DNA of 13,268 bases, from contig JBJMGI010000055.1 of NCBI GenBank assembly GCA_045807945.1, forward strand, positions 1-13,268, in the 5' to 3' direction. This DNA is from CAVQGF01 sp045807945 (lineage in GTDB: Bacteria > Acidobacteriota > Terriglobia > Terriglobales > Acidobacteriaceae). Under the pieces are notes generated by a model, which was not told where the DNA came from, searched no databases, and was given only the letters and a program-made list of their open reading frames with translations. The position numbers and the translations under genes are program-made. Below, piece by piece: positions 1-7,000 of the stretch (positions are counted from its first letter, which is position 1; every line of letters starts with the position of its first letter).

Positions 1-1
1 A

Positions 2-1447
2 GCGTCCACGAACCAAAGCTTTGGCCTGCCCGTCACCGTCGCAGCAGGTGAAGCGGTGAAAGATGTCGAGATCAAATTCCGTCCCGCCGGCGCGATCACC
101 GGGCGTGTGCTGAACGAAGATGGCGAGCCCATGGCCAACGTCACTGTGCAGGCCATGCGCTACGCTTATATTGGAGGGAAGAGACGGCTGAACCCCGAGG
201 GACAAGCCCAAACTAACGACCTCGGCGAGTATCGTATCTTCAATCTGCTCCCTAAGAAGTATTACGTTCGCGCAAGTGTCTCGAATGGTGAAGGCTTTTC
301 TTTGCCCACCAAGCGGCAGTCAAATAAGCCGGCACAGGCGTATTGGCCGGTGTTTTATCCGGACGCAAAAATAGCCGCTACCGCGACTCGCCTTGAAGTG
401 AAGCCGAGCGACGAGCAACACGCAAACTTTAACCTCGTACCCGTAGATGCCTACGTCGTTTCTGGAAAGGTGATGGGCATTCCTCCTTCATCGGGCGGCC
501 AGCCTGGTTACGGCATGGCCATGTTGATCAGCAAGGAGTGGCGCGAGCCGGTCGGGACAGCAATGCTTTCCCCTAAAGACCCTTCCTTCGAGATCGGTCC
601 GGTTCCCCCCGGGTCATATCAGTTGGTGGCGTTCTCAGCCGAGATCACGGGTACTGGCACCATGAGCCAGGGTTTACAAAACTTCAAGACAGGGCACGAA
701 CTAGTGAACGTGGCTGGGGCAAACGTCTCGAACGTGGTGGTCAATCTTGGGAGTCAAAATACAGTGGAGGTGCCCGGAAAGATTCATGTCAATCCCGCCC
801 CGCCCGCCGCGGTTGATCTCTCACGTTTTTATGTGACCTTTGAATCCGCCGACGAAAACAGCGATATGGAAAGCGCCTTCGCAGACGTTGGCGCGATGGC
901 ATCACGGTCCGAACTCGGAAGTGGTCGCACGTCCAAAGAGGGCTCCTTCAAAGCGAAGTTCAGCGGGAGTAGCGGCATAATGCAACCCCACCTCGGCGCC
1001 ACTGGTGGCTTTGAGGACTACTACACCAAGTCCATTCTGTTAGGCGGACGCGACGTCACAGAATCCGGCATCTCGCCTGCGAACCTCACCCCTGGCGCGA
1101 CTCTGGAATTGATCGTGAGCCCTTACGGCGGGCGCATCGACGGCGTGGTTCTCGATTCCAATAAGAAGCCCGTTGTCGGTGCTTTCGTGGCGTGCGTTCC
1201 TGAACCGAAATTGCGCTCGCGCCGTGAGCTTTTTATAACGGACACCACCAACCAGCAGGGGCATTACGTTTTGCGCGGGCTGCGCCCCGGCAGCTACAAG
1301 GTCTACGCCTTCGACGAAATCGACCCCGGAGCCATCTACTCCTCGGAATTTTTGAAGCCATTCGAAGACATGGGCGAGTCACTCACTATCCAGGAAAGAG
1401 ATACTGTGACCAAGAACCTGCTCGTCCTGCACCAAACCGAGGACTGA
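2..1447 (+). CDS. Carboxypeptidase-regulatory-like domain protein (5' partial)
   Basis: The frame is open to the left edge, so the true start lies outside the window; the GTG at 56 is inside the protein. I see about 481 residues with no recognisable catalytic motif. The pattern is that of CarboxypepD_reg-like beta-sandwich repeats common in secreted acidobacterial proteins. The first repeat runs roughly over residues 10-90, with a G-x-I-x-G-R-V-L-x-E-D-G-E-P turn followed by an L-G-E-Y-R-I-F-N-L-L-P-x-x-Y motif. The last repeat, about residues 370-450, has G-R-I-D-G-V-V-L-D and G-H-Y-V-L-R-G-L-R-P-G-S-Y-K-V. The middle is less clear but contains another G-P-V-P-P-G-S-Y-Q-L-V-A element near residue 200. 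Family knowledge suggests a structural or polysaccharide-binding role at the cell surface; no signal peptide can be checked here. The stop is 48 bp before the chosen GT2 start, on the same strand. Confidence 0.85.
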   Translation, partial: ASTNQSFGLPVTVAAGEAVKDVEIKFRPAGAITGRVLNEDGEPMANVTVQAMRYAYIGGKRRLNPEGQAQTNDLGEYRIFNLLPKKYYVRASVSNGEGFSLPTKRQSNKPAQAYWPVFYPDAKIAATATRLEVKPSDEQHANFNLVPVDAYVVSGKVMGIPPSSGGQPGYGMAMLISKEWREPVGTAMLSPKDPSFEIGPVPPGSYQLVAFSAEITGTGTMSQGLQNFKTGHELVNVAGANVSNVVVNLGSQNTVEVPGKIHVNPAPPAAVDLSRFYVTFESADENSDMESAFADVGAMASRSELGSGRTSKEGSFKAKFSGSSGIMQPHLGATGGFEDYYTKSILLGGRDVTESGISPANLTPGATLELIVSPYGGRIDGVVLDSNKKPVVGAFVACVPEPKLRSRRELFITDTTNQQGHYVLRGLRPGSYKVYAFDEIDPGAIYSSEFLKPFEDMGESLTIQERDTVTKNLLVLHQTED

Positions 1448-1495
1448 CGCGACTTGGCACGCAGGTTCGGCGACTGCCTAATTCAGGTACAATCA

Positions 1496-3178
1496 ATGGT
1501 TTGGGCGCCTCCCGGCGCTCGCATCTGGAGTGAGTGTTCCAAAGCCTTGACGCCAGCTATCACAACCTTTTTGCTGCTCATCCAGCGCAATGGCGCCGTC
1601 GCGCGATTCCTCCGCAATTTCACCGACCAGACCTTCAAGGGCCTCTATCATCCTGACAAGTTCGACCTGATGCTGCTGATCCCGTACTTCACCGTGCTGG
1701 TGATCCTGGCGTCGTACGGCATTCACCGCTATCAGCTCGTCTGGATGTATTACAAAAACCGCAAGAACAAGGTGACCGGACCTCCTGCGGAATTTTCAGA
1801 AGCGAATCTGCCGCGCGTCACCATTCAGCTGCCGATCTTCAACGAGCAGTTCGTGATCGACCGGCTGGTGGACGCGGTCTGCAAGATCCGCTATCCGAAA
1901 GACAAGCTCGATATCCAGGTGCTCGACGATTCCACTGACGAGACCGTACAAGTCGCGAGCGCAGTCGTCGATCGTTACGCCGCAATGGGATATCCCGTCA
2001 GCTATCATCACCGCGACAATCGCAAAGGTTTCAAAGCCGGCGCGCTCGATGAAGGATTAAAGACATCGAAGGGTGAACTCGTCGCCATCTTCGACGCGGA
2101 CTTCATGCCATACGACGATTGGCTTATTCGTGTGGTCCACCACTTCACCGATACACAAGTCGGGATGGTGCAAACTCGCTGGACGCACATTAATCGGAAT
2201 TATTCATTCCTCACCGAGGTGGAATCCATCCTGCTCGATGGCCACTTCGTCCTCGAGCATGGCGGGCGTTCGCGCAGCAACGTCTTCTTCAACTTCAACG
2301 GCACCGCCGGCATGTGGCGTCGCCAAGCGATCGACGAAGCAGGCGGCTGGGAGCACGACACGCTCACCGAAGACACTGACCTGAGCTATCGCTCGCAGCT
2401 CAAAGGATGGAAGTTTAAATATCTGCAAGACGTCGAGTGCCCTGCCGAAGTGCCCGTAGAAATGACTGCCTTCAAGACGCAACAGGCACGCTGGGCAAAG
2501 GGTCTGATTCAGGTCGGCAAGAAGATCTTGCCTAAAGTCATGCGCAGCGACGTGCCCTTCCGCGTGAAGATGGAAGCCTGGTACCACCTCACCGCGAACC
2601 TGAGCTATCCGTTGATGATCGTGCTCTCGACGCTGCTGCTGCCGGCCATGATCATCCGCAGCTTCGGCGGTTGGTTCCAGATGCTCACTATCGACCTGCC
2701 ACTTTTCTTAGCTTCGACTTTTTCCGTTTCCAGTTTTTATTTGGTTTCGCAGAAAGAACTCTTCCCCAAGACTTGGCTGCGGACGTTCCTTTATCTTCCA
2801 TTTTTGATGGCGCTGGGCATCGGGCTGACCATCACCAACACGAAAGCCGTTATGGAAGCGCTCTTCGGCATTCAGTCATCATTCAAGCGGACGCCGAAAT
2901 TCCGCATTGAACCCGGCGCGAAAAAGAACGCCGCCATGGCCAAGAAGTATCGCAAGCGTCTGGGCATCATTCCGTGGATCGAGCTCGGTATCGGCGCGTA
3001 CTTCGCCGCCACCGTGTGGTACGCGGTGCAGAACGAGAACTACGTAACCGTTCCCTTTCTGCTGCTGTTCGTTCTCGGCTACTGGTACACCGGGCTGATG
3101 TCGCTGCTGCAAGGCCGCTTCGAACGCTTCTCGCCTGGCTCAGAGAGCCATACGAAGCCTGTGCCGGTAGGCGTCTAG
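1496..3178 (+). CDS. Processive GT2 glycosyltransferase, cellulose-synthase-like
   Basis: Inner-membrane family 2 glycosyltransferase that should transfer sugar from a nucleotide-sugar donor to a growing chain. Numbered from a possible upstream TTG at 1454 (574 residues), the motifs are DDSTD at 158-162, the DxD motif DAD at 214-216, TED at 305-307 and QQARW at 343-347, a complete set for the processive cellulose-synthase/CslA-type branch. One hydrophobic span precedes the catalytic domain (about 73-90) and four or more follow it (about 380-402, 412-430, 443-461, 505-525, 532-552). The start is uncertain: TTG 1454, ATG 1496 and TTG 1571 are all in frame and none has a convincing ribosome-binding site. 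I chose the ATG; family-like sequence begins only around residue 54. No PilZ tail, BcsB, cellulase or export partner is adjacent, so the product (glucan, glucomannan or lipid-linked sugar) cannot be named. Confidence 0.9.
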   Translation: MVWAPPGARIWSECSKALTPAITTFLLLIQRNGAVARFLRNFTDQTFKGLYHPDKFDLMLLIPYFTVLVILASYGIHRYQLVWMYYKNRKNKVTGPPAEFSEANLPRVTIQLPIFNEQFVIDRLVDAVCKIRYPKDKLDIQVLDDSTDETVQVASAVVDRYAAMGYPVSYHHRDNRKGFKAGALDEGLKTSKGELVAIFDADFMPYDDWLIRVVHHFTDTQVGMVQTRWTHINRNYSFLTEVESILLDGHFVLEHGGRSRSNVFFNFNGTAGMWRRQAIDEAGGWEHDTLTEDTDLSYRSQLKGWKFKYLQDVECPAEVPVEMTAFKTQQARWAKGLIQVGKKILPKVMRSDVPFRVKMEAWYHLTANLSYPLMIVLSTLLLPAMIIRSFGGWFQMLTIDLPLFLASTFSVSSFYLVSQKELFPKTWLRTFLYLPFLMALGIGLTITNTKAVMEALFGIQSSFKRTPKFRIEPGAKKNAAMAKKYRKRLGIIPWIELGIGAYFAATVWYAVQNENYVTVPFLLLFVLGYWYTGLMSLLQGRFERFSPGSESHTKPVPVGV

Positions 3179-3215
3179 TAAACACCAGCAGCTACTTACC
3201 ACTGCTATGCTGACC

Positions 3216-3242
3216 GTGTGGGCGCGGACGCCTCGTCCGCGC
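3216..3242. repeat. GC-rich hairpin repeat, copy 1 (divergent)
   Basis: GTGTGGGC leads into a perfect 9-bp stem: GCGCGGACG (3222-3230), loop CCT, CGTCCGCGC (3234-3242). It resembles the hairpins at 4467-4490 and 5721-5748, with base changes compensated on both arms. It lies 37 bp after the GT2 stop and could also act as a terminator, but no T-run follows. Confidence 0.6.
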
Positions 3243-3250
3243 ATTGACCA

Positions 3251-3415
3251 ATGCGCACCCTTTATTACGCACTCCTGGTCTCGATCGTCGCCATCCTGGC
3301 CGTGGCCGGCGCGCTCTACTGGCGCGTGCGACGCCTGGCGAGCGCCTCGCGTACTCAGTTCATGCGCGCTGTGAAACCAGATGAGACTGGCAAGCAGCCG
3401 CAAGTGAAATCCTGA
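3251..3415 (+). CDS. Small single-span membrane protein (54 aa), hypothetical
   Basis: ATG at 3251 opens a 54-codon frame ending at TGA 3413-3415. The product starts MRTLYYALLV, has one strongly hydrophobic stretch over residues 4-23, then a basic patch (W-R-V-R-R at 24-28) and a polar tail rich in Lys, Gln and Pro. That is the typical make-up of a real one-pass membrane microprotein with the C-terminus inside. I do not recognise a family. There is no clear Shine-Dalgarno sequence; the start codon lies in the 3' arm of a 7-bp inverted repeat (3239-3245 with 3250-3256). It sits alone between the GT2 gene and the MqnD-like gene, on the same strand. The frame could be chance, but the clean hydrophobic and basic layout argues for a gene. 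Confidence 0.5.
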   Translation: MRTLYYALLVSIVAILAVAGALYWRVRRLASASRTQFMRAVKPDETGKQPQVKS

Positions 3416-3429
3416 CCAACCAGTTACAA

Positions 3430-3510
3430 TTGATGATTGTTGATTTTAGATTGTCGATCGACGGTTCGATCCCGATTTCCAATCATCAATCAAAAATCTA
3501 AAATCAAACA
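3430..3510. repeat. AT-rich intergenic inverted repeat
   Basis: TTGATTTTAGATT (3440-3452) is perfectly inverted as AATCTAAAATCAA (3495-3507). Inside it is a second pair, GATCGA (3456-3461) and TCGATC (3466-3471). The AT-rich composition stands out from the flanking genes. The 14-mer TTTCCAATCATCAA (3476-3489) recurs inverted at 5767-5780. It lies just upstream of the MqnD-like gene and may affect its transcription, but it looks more like a dispersed intergenic repeat than an operator. Confidence 0.6.
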
Positions 3511-3521
3511 TTGGACCCCTA

Positions 3522-4406
3522 ATGTCTACCAGCACGACTGCCCGCGCCAAGTCGCATTCCGCTATCACGCCCCGCGAGATCTCCATCGCGCATAGCCCCG
3601 ACTCCGACGACGCATTCATGTTTTACGGGCTCGCGACCAATAAAGTTCGCGTGCCCGGCTTGAAGTTCTCGCACACGCTCTGCGATATCCAGACGCTGAA
3701 CCAAAAGGCCATGGATGGCGAAGGGTTTTACGATGTCACGGCAATTTCTTTCCACGCCTATCCTTATATTCAGGAGCACTACGCGCTGCTGACGAGCGGC
3801 GGCAGCGTCGGCGAGAGCTACGGGCCAATGATCGTGGCTCCGCGCCAGCTCTCGCTCGACGAGGTCAGGACGAAGAAGATTGCGATCCCCGGCACTCTCA
3901 CGACTGCCTATCTGGCGTTGAAGCTTTTCGCGCCCGAGGTCGAGACCGAAGTGGTTCCCTTCGACCAGATCATTCCGCGCGTGCTGAAGGGCGAGTACGA
4001 AGCCGGGTTGATCATCCACGAAGGCCAGCTCACCTTCGCGAAAGCCGGGCTGCACAAGATCATCGATTTCGGAAAATGGTGGGCTGACCAGCACGGGCTT
4101 CCGCTGCCGCTGGGCGGCAACGCGATCCGCCGCAGCCTGGGCAAGAAGACGATGTCGCAAGTGGGCAAAGCGCTGCGTGAGAGCATCCAGTACGCGCTCG
4201 ACCATCGCCCGCAGGCGCTCGAGTACGCCATGCAGTTCGCGCGCGACCTCGAGCCCGGGCTCGCAGACAAGTTCGTCGGCATGTACGTGAATGAGCGCAC
4301 GCTCGACTACGGCGACGACGGCCGCCGCGCCATCAAGCTGCTGCTCGACGAAGGGCACCGCGCCGGCATCATCCCGCATAGGTCCAAGATCGAGTTCGTG
4401 GATTAG
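3522..4406 (+). CDS. MqnA/MqnD-family protein (1,4-dihydroxy-6-naphthoate synthase-like)
   Basis: A 294-residue protein of the periplasmic-binding-protein fold family that includes MqnD, the last dedicated enzyme of the futalosine route to menaquinone, which converts cyclic dehypoxanthinylfutalosine to 1,4-dihydroxy-6-naphthoate. Visible family signatures are HSPDSDDAFMFYGL (24-37), the G-T-L-T-T-A-Y substrate loop (124-130), IIHEG (164-168) with a histidine at 166 matching the conserved MqnD catalytic histidine, and HGLPLPLGG (191-199). The length fits MqnD. There is no signal peptide, so it should be cytoplasmic, against a role as a transporter binding protein. The first signature differs from the SPCPNDTF I expect in classical MqnD, and no other mqn gene is nearby, so the exact reaction is unproven. 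The ATG at 3522 follows the AT-rich repeat; no good ribosome-binding site is visible. Confidence 0.8.
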   Translation: MSTSTTARAKSHSAITPREISIAHSPDSDDAFMFYGLATNKVRVPGLKFSHTLCDIQTLNQKAMDGEGFYDVTAISFHAYPYIQEHYALLTSGGSVGESYGPMIVAPRQLSLDEVRTKKIAIPGTLTTAYLALKLFAPEVETEVVPFDQIIPRVLKGEYEAGLIIHEGQLTFAKAGLHKIIDFGKWWADQHGLPLPLGGNAIRRSLGKKTMSQVGKALRESIQYALDHRPQALEYAMQFARDLEPGLADKFVGMYVNERTLDYGDDGRRAIKLLLDEGHRAGIIPHRSKIEFVD

Positions 4407-4429
4407 CCAATTGATTGTCACCCCTACGA

Positions 4430-4445
4430 GCCCGCCCCGGCGGGC
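4430..4445. other. GC hairpin after the MqnD-like gene
   Basis: GCCCGCC (4430-4436), loop CC, GGCGGGC (4439-4445), 23 bp after the stop codon. It is a strong stem without a T-run, so possibly an RNA-end or repeat structure rather than a classical terminator. Confidence 0.4.
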
Positions 4446-4466
4446 GAGTGGAGGGACCTAGGTTTC

Positions 4467-4490
4467 GTGTAGGCACGGGCCCGCCCGTGC
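4467..4490. repeat. GTGTAGG hairpin repeat, copy 2; possible terminator
   Basis: GTGTAGGCACGGGC then CC then GCCCGTGC forms an 8-bp perfect stem (4473-4480 with 4483-4490). The first 14 bases are identical to those at 5721-5734. It is followed by TTAAGTTATTTCT, so it could end transcription of the MqnD-like gene. Confidence 0.6.
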
Positions 4491-4521
4491 TTAAGTTATT
4501 TCTCGAACTTGCGTAATTTAC

Positions 4522-4577
4522 GGAGGTCATCCCGAGCGAGGTCGCCGCGGCGACCGAGTCGAGGGATCTGCATTTGC
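4522..4577. repeat. Dispersed GGTCATCCC/GATCTGCATTTGC repeat, copy A
   Basis: GGTCATCCCGAGCGA ... AGTCGAGGGATCTGCATTTGC matches copy B at 8581-8616 with few differences. Copy A carries an extra perfect 16-bp palindrome, GGTCGCCGCGGCGACC (4540-4555), in its centre. It overlaps any longer reading of the downstream peptidase gene, which supports the later start at 4608. Confidence 0.7.
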
Positions 4578-4607
4578 TTAGCGCCCCTGTGCTACCCTTC
4601 CTCGGCC

Positions 4608-5720
4608 ATGAGACTCGCTTTCACCTTCTTCCTCCTCCTCACCACCGCTTTCGCCCAATCCAAACCTCGCGCCCGTGATCTCGGCGTCCCTTTCGAGGGC
4701 ACACCGGGTCCGCTGAATGCGATCACCGATGTTGCCGGTGTCGAAGTCGGCCACACCACGTTGATCTCAGGCGAAGGCAAAGCGGCTGTGCGCACCGGAG
4801 TCACTGCCGTCCTGCCGCGCGGGAAAAAATCGCAAGACCCCGTCTTCGGCGGATGGTTCACCGGGAACGGCAACGGCGAGATGACGGGGACCACGTGGCT
4901 CGAAGAGGGCGGATTCCTCGAAGGACCCGTGATGATCACCAACACGCACAGCGTTGGTGTGGTACGCGACGCCGTGATCGAGTGGCGAATTAAGCACGGA
5001 TTCACGGGAGAGTATCCCTGGTCGCTTCCCGTGGTGGCGGAGACGTTTGACGGCTGGCTCAACGACATCAACGGCTTTCACGTCACACGCGAAGACGCCT
5101 TTCACGCGCTCGATGTTGCACAGACCGGGCCCGTGCCCGAAGGCAACGTCGGTGGCGGCACCGGGATGGTCTGCAACGAATTCAAGGGTGGCATCGGCAC
5201 AGCATCACGCAAGCTCGACGCGAAACACGGCAGCTACACAGTTGGCGTGCTGGTGCAGTGCAATTACGGAGTTCGGCCCAACCTCCGTATCGCAGGCGTG
5301 CCGGTTGGTCGGGAGATTCCCGAACATGCCGCCTACGAAAAGGAAAGCGGCTCGATCATCGTGGTGGTCGCTACTGACGCGCCGTTACTTCCGTTTCAAT
5401 TGAAGCGGCTCGCACGCCGAGTCCCCCTCGGCCTTGCTCGCGACGGCAGCATTGAAGGCAATGGTTCGGGCGACATCTTCGTAGCCTTCTCTACCGCGAA
5501 TCCGAACATCTTCGGCCCAGACCTGGTGAATGTGAAAATGCTCAACAACGAAAATTTAAACCCGCTATTCGCGGCGACTGTTCAAGCGACCGAGGAAGCT
5601 GTGATCAACGCCATGATCGCCGCCGAGACGATGACCGGCTACGACGGCCACACCGTAATCGCGCTCCCGCACGACAAATTGCGCGAGGTCCTGAAGAAGT
5701 ACAACCGATTAACAAAATGA
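4608..5720 (+). CDS. Exported P1-family peptidase (DmpA-like, S58)
   Basis: A 370-residue enzyme of the DmpA/BapA group: N-terminal-nucleophile aminopeptidases or beta-peptidases that cleave themselves into two chains. I chose ATG 4608 because it gives a clean signal peptide (residues 1-16, MRLAFTFFLLLTTAFA, cut before QS); the open frame further upstream runs through a dispersed repeat. Family blocks: P-G-P-L-N-A-I-T-D-V-A-G-V-E-V-G-H (33-49), NVGGGTGM (180-187), FKGGIGTASR (192-201), and NGSGDIFVAFSTAN (285-298). By family knowledge, autocleavage occurs between Gly286 and Ser287, and Ser287 becomes the catalytic N-terminal nucleophile. The export signal points to a periplasmic or secreted role in using small peptides or amino-acid amides; the substrate cannot be read from sequence. 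A hairpin directly follows the stop codon, suggesting a single-gene transcript. Confidence 0.92.
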   Translation: MRLAFTFFLLLTTAFAQSKPRARDLGVPFEGTPGPLNAITDVAGVEVGHTTLISGEGKAAVRTGVTAVLPRGKKSQDPVFGGWFTGNGNGEMTGTTWLEEGGFLEGPVMITNTHSVGVVRDAVIEWRIKHGFTGEYPWSLPVVAETFDGWLNDINGFHVTREDAFHALDVAQTGPVPEGNVGGGTGMVCNEFKGGIGTASRKLDAKHGSYTVGVLVQCNYGVRPNLRIAGVPVGREIPEHAAYEKESGSIIVVVATDAPLLPFQLKRLARRVPLGLARDGSIEGNGSGDIFVAFSTANPNIFGPDLVNVKMLNNENLNPLFAATVQATEEAVINAMIAAETMTGYDGHTVIALPHDKLREVLKKYNRLTK

Positions 5721-5748
5721 GTGTAGGCACGGGCGTCGTCGCCCGTGC
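5721..5748. repeat. GTGTAGG hairpin repeat, copy 3; possible terminator between convergent genes
   Basis: GTGTAGGCACGGGC (5721-5734), loop GTCGTC, GCCCGTGC (5741-5748): an 8-bp perfect stem starting right after the peptidase stop codon. It shares 14 identical bases with copy 2. The peptidase and PilZ genes converge here, so it could stop transcripts from both sides. Confidence 0.65.
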
Positions 5749-5807
5749 GCTGTAGATTGAGTTTTGTTGATGATTGGAAAGGTTGACGGCTGACAACCGG
5801 CGGCGAA

Positions 5808-6164
5808 TCAGGCCTCGACAGAATCCCGCGAATAGTATTTCCCGATGATGATGCCAATATCAACTGCGGCATTCGCGTCCAGATTTTCGAACTCGAAGCC
5901 GACGCGCCGCGCGTCCGCATAGCGCACCGTTGCGTGCAAATGGACTTTGAGGTTCTCGCTCACGTCCACGATGAAGATCTCTTCCTTCTTGCCGACCTTG
6001 AAGGTGCGCTCCGGTTCCACCATCATCCCGCCGCGCCCGAGCTGGCGCAGCAATCCGATGCGCTTATGCTTTTTGTCTGTCACAAAGACGCCGGTTTGAA
6101 AGTCGATCTCCACGCGCTCAAAGCGCCGGCGGTTTGCGGCATCGTCTTTCGCGTTCTTAGTCAT
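5808..6164 (-). CDS. PilZ-domain protein with altered c-di-GMP motif
   Basis: A 118-residue soluble protein that is essentially one PilZ beta-barrel. PilZ domains usually bind cyclic di-GMP through RxxxR and (D/N)xSxxG motifs and control motility, polysaccharide synthesis or biofilm. Here the first motif is kept: NRRRFERVEI (11-20). The second reads QLGRGGMMV (41-49), where DxSxxG is expected: the acidic residue is Gln and the Ser is Gly. The C-terminal strand V-G-F-E-F-E-N-L-D (88-96) is typical. Binding of c-di-GMP is therefore uncertain. No cyclase or phosphodiesterase is in the window; the GT2 synthase at 1496-3178 is the only plausible polysaccharide target nearby, but it is distant and on the other strand. 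ATG at 6164 has GGAG about 12 bases upstream, and a candidate promoter lies at 6227-6256. Confidence 0.88.
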   Translation of the reverse strand: MTKNAKDDAANRRRFERVEIDFQTGVFVTDKKHKRIGLLRQLGRGGMMVEPERTFKVGKKEEIFIVDVSENLKVHLHATVRYADARRVGFEFENLDANAAVDIGIIIGKYYSRDSVEA

Positions 6165-6226
6165 GGGATACAGACACTCCGCCGCGGGACAACTCGCGGG
6201 AAGAATTTATGATTTCGGGTCTGCGG

Positions 6227-6256
6227 ATTGTACCCCAGAATTCCTGCCGGTTCCAA
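6227..6256 (-). promoter_or_regulatory. Candidate sigma-70-type promoter for the PilZ gene
   Basis: On the minus strand TTGGAA (6256-6251) is followed after 18 bp by TACAAT (6232-6227). Four of six -35 bases and five of six -10 bases match the consensus. Transcription would begin near 6220, giving a leader of about 55 bases before the PilZ ATG. Confidence 0.45.
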
Positions 6257-6284
6257 CTGTCACAACCTGACGTATCATTTGGAT

Positions 6285-6983
6285 ATGCCGCTCCCGCCCC
6301 AGAACCTGCTCATCGACGCGGATGACACCCTTTGGGAGAACAACATCTACTTCGAGCGCGCGATCGCGAATTTCATCTCCTTCCTGAATCATCAGGAGTT
6401 CTCTACCGAGCAGGTTCGCGAGGTTTTGAACGATGTCGAGCGGGACTGCATCCGCCGCCTCGGCTACGGGTTGCACAGTTTTGCACATGCTTTGGTGCAA
6501 ACGTTCGAGCGCCTCGCGGTCGAACCGCTTACGCCCGCGCTGCACGAGACCATTCACGGCTTCGCGCACGCCATTGCCGAGCATCCAGTTGAGATCCGTG
6601 CCGGCGTCCCGGAAACGCTCGCCAGACTTGCGGAGAATCACCGCCTCATCATCATGACCAAAGGCGATGTTGCCGAGCAGACCCGCAAAGTCGAAGGCTC
6701 GGGACTGAAGTCGCACTTCTCTGCAGTGGAGATCGTCGCCGAAAAAGACGCGGCCACTTATCTTGAGATCGTCGCCAAGCACGCGCTGCCCAAGCCGCAT
6801 ACCTGGATGATTGGCAACAGCCCCAAATCCGACATCAATCCCGCGCTCGCTGCGGGATTAAACGCCGTCCTCGTTCCCCACGACCAAACGTGGATACTCG
6901 AACACGAGGAAGTCTGCGCGCCTCCGCACGGCTGCCGCCTGCTGGTGGTCGAGCACTTTGGCCAGCTTACGGAGCACTTCTAG
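6285..6983 (+). CDS. HAD-superfamily hydrolase
   Basis: A 232-residue cytoplasmic phosphatase-like protein of the haloacid dehalogenase superfamily. All four motifs are present: motif I LIDADDTLW with nucleophile Asp11 and acid/base Asp13; motif II L-I-I-M-T-K-G-D with Thr125; motif III Lys154; motif IV IGNSPKSD (176-183) holding the Mg2+-binding aspartate. A helical cap of about 75 residues sits between motifs I and II (about 20-100), as in subfamily I. The substrate is not predictable. I chose ATG 6285 because the conserved sequence begins right after it (MPLPPQNLLIDADDT); a TTG at 6228 would add 19 unconserved residues overlapping the PilZ promoter. The gene has no visible Shine-Dalgarno sequence. 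It diverges from the PilZ gene and converges on the secreted protein gene, 17 bp away. Confidence 0.9.
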   Translation: MPLPPQNLLIDADDTLWENNIYFERAIANFISFLNHQEFSTEQVREVLNDVERDCIRRLGYGLHSFAHALVQTFERLAVEPLTPALHETIHGFAHAIAEHPVEIRAGVPETLARLAENHRLIIMTKGDVAEQTRKVEGSGLKSHFSAVEIVAEKDAATYLEIVAKHALPKPHTWMIGNSPKSDINPALAAGLNAVLVPHDQTWILEHEEVCAPPHGCRLLVVEHFGQLTEHF

Positions 6984-7000
6984 AATAGTTCCAGAGCGAA

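Noticed and set aside
1488..1493. TACAAT as a promoter for the GT2 gene
   Set aside because: No acceptable -35 box at the right distance and it would start transcription inside the likely coding region.
3425..3430. TACAAT before the AT-rich repeat as the promoter of the MqnD-like gene
   Set aside because: No -35 match at 16-18 bp and AT-rich sequence makes such a match likely by chance.
3519..4421. Long minus-strand open frame of 300 codons opposite the MqnD-like gene
   Set aside because: It mirrors a recognised gene across its whole length; the product is Arg/Val/Leu-rich without any family motif. GC-rich codon use on the plus strand explains it.
6207..6800. Minus-strand open frame opposite the HAD gene
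   Set aside because: The HAD frame holds all four catalytic motifs; the opposite frame is a by-product and would collide with the PilZ promoter.
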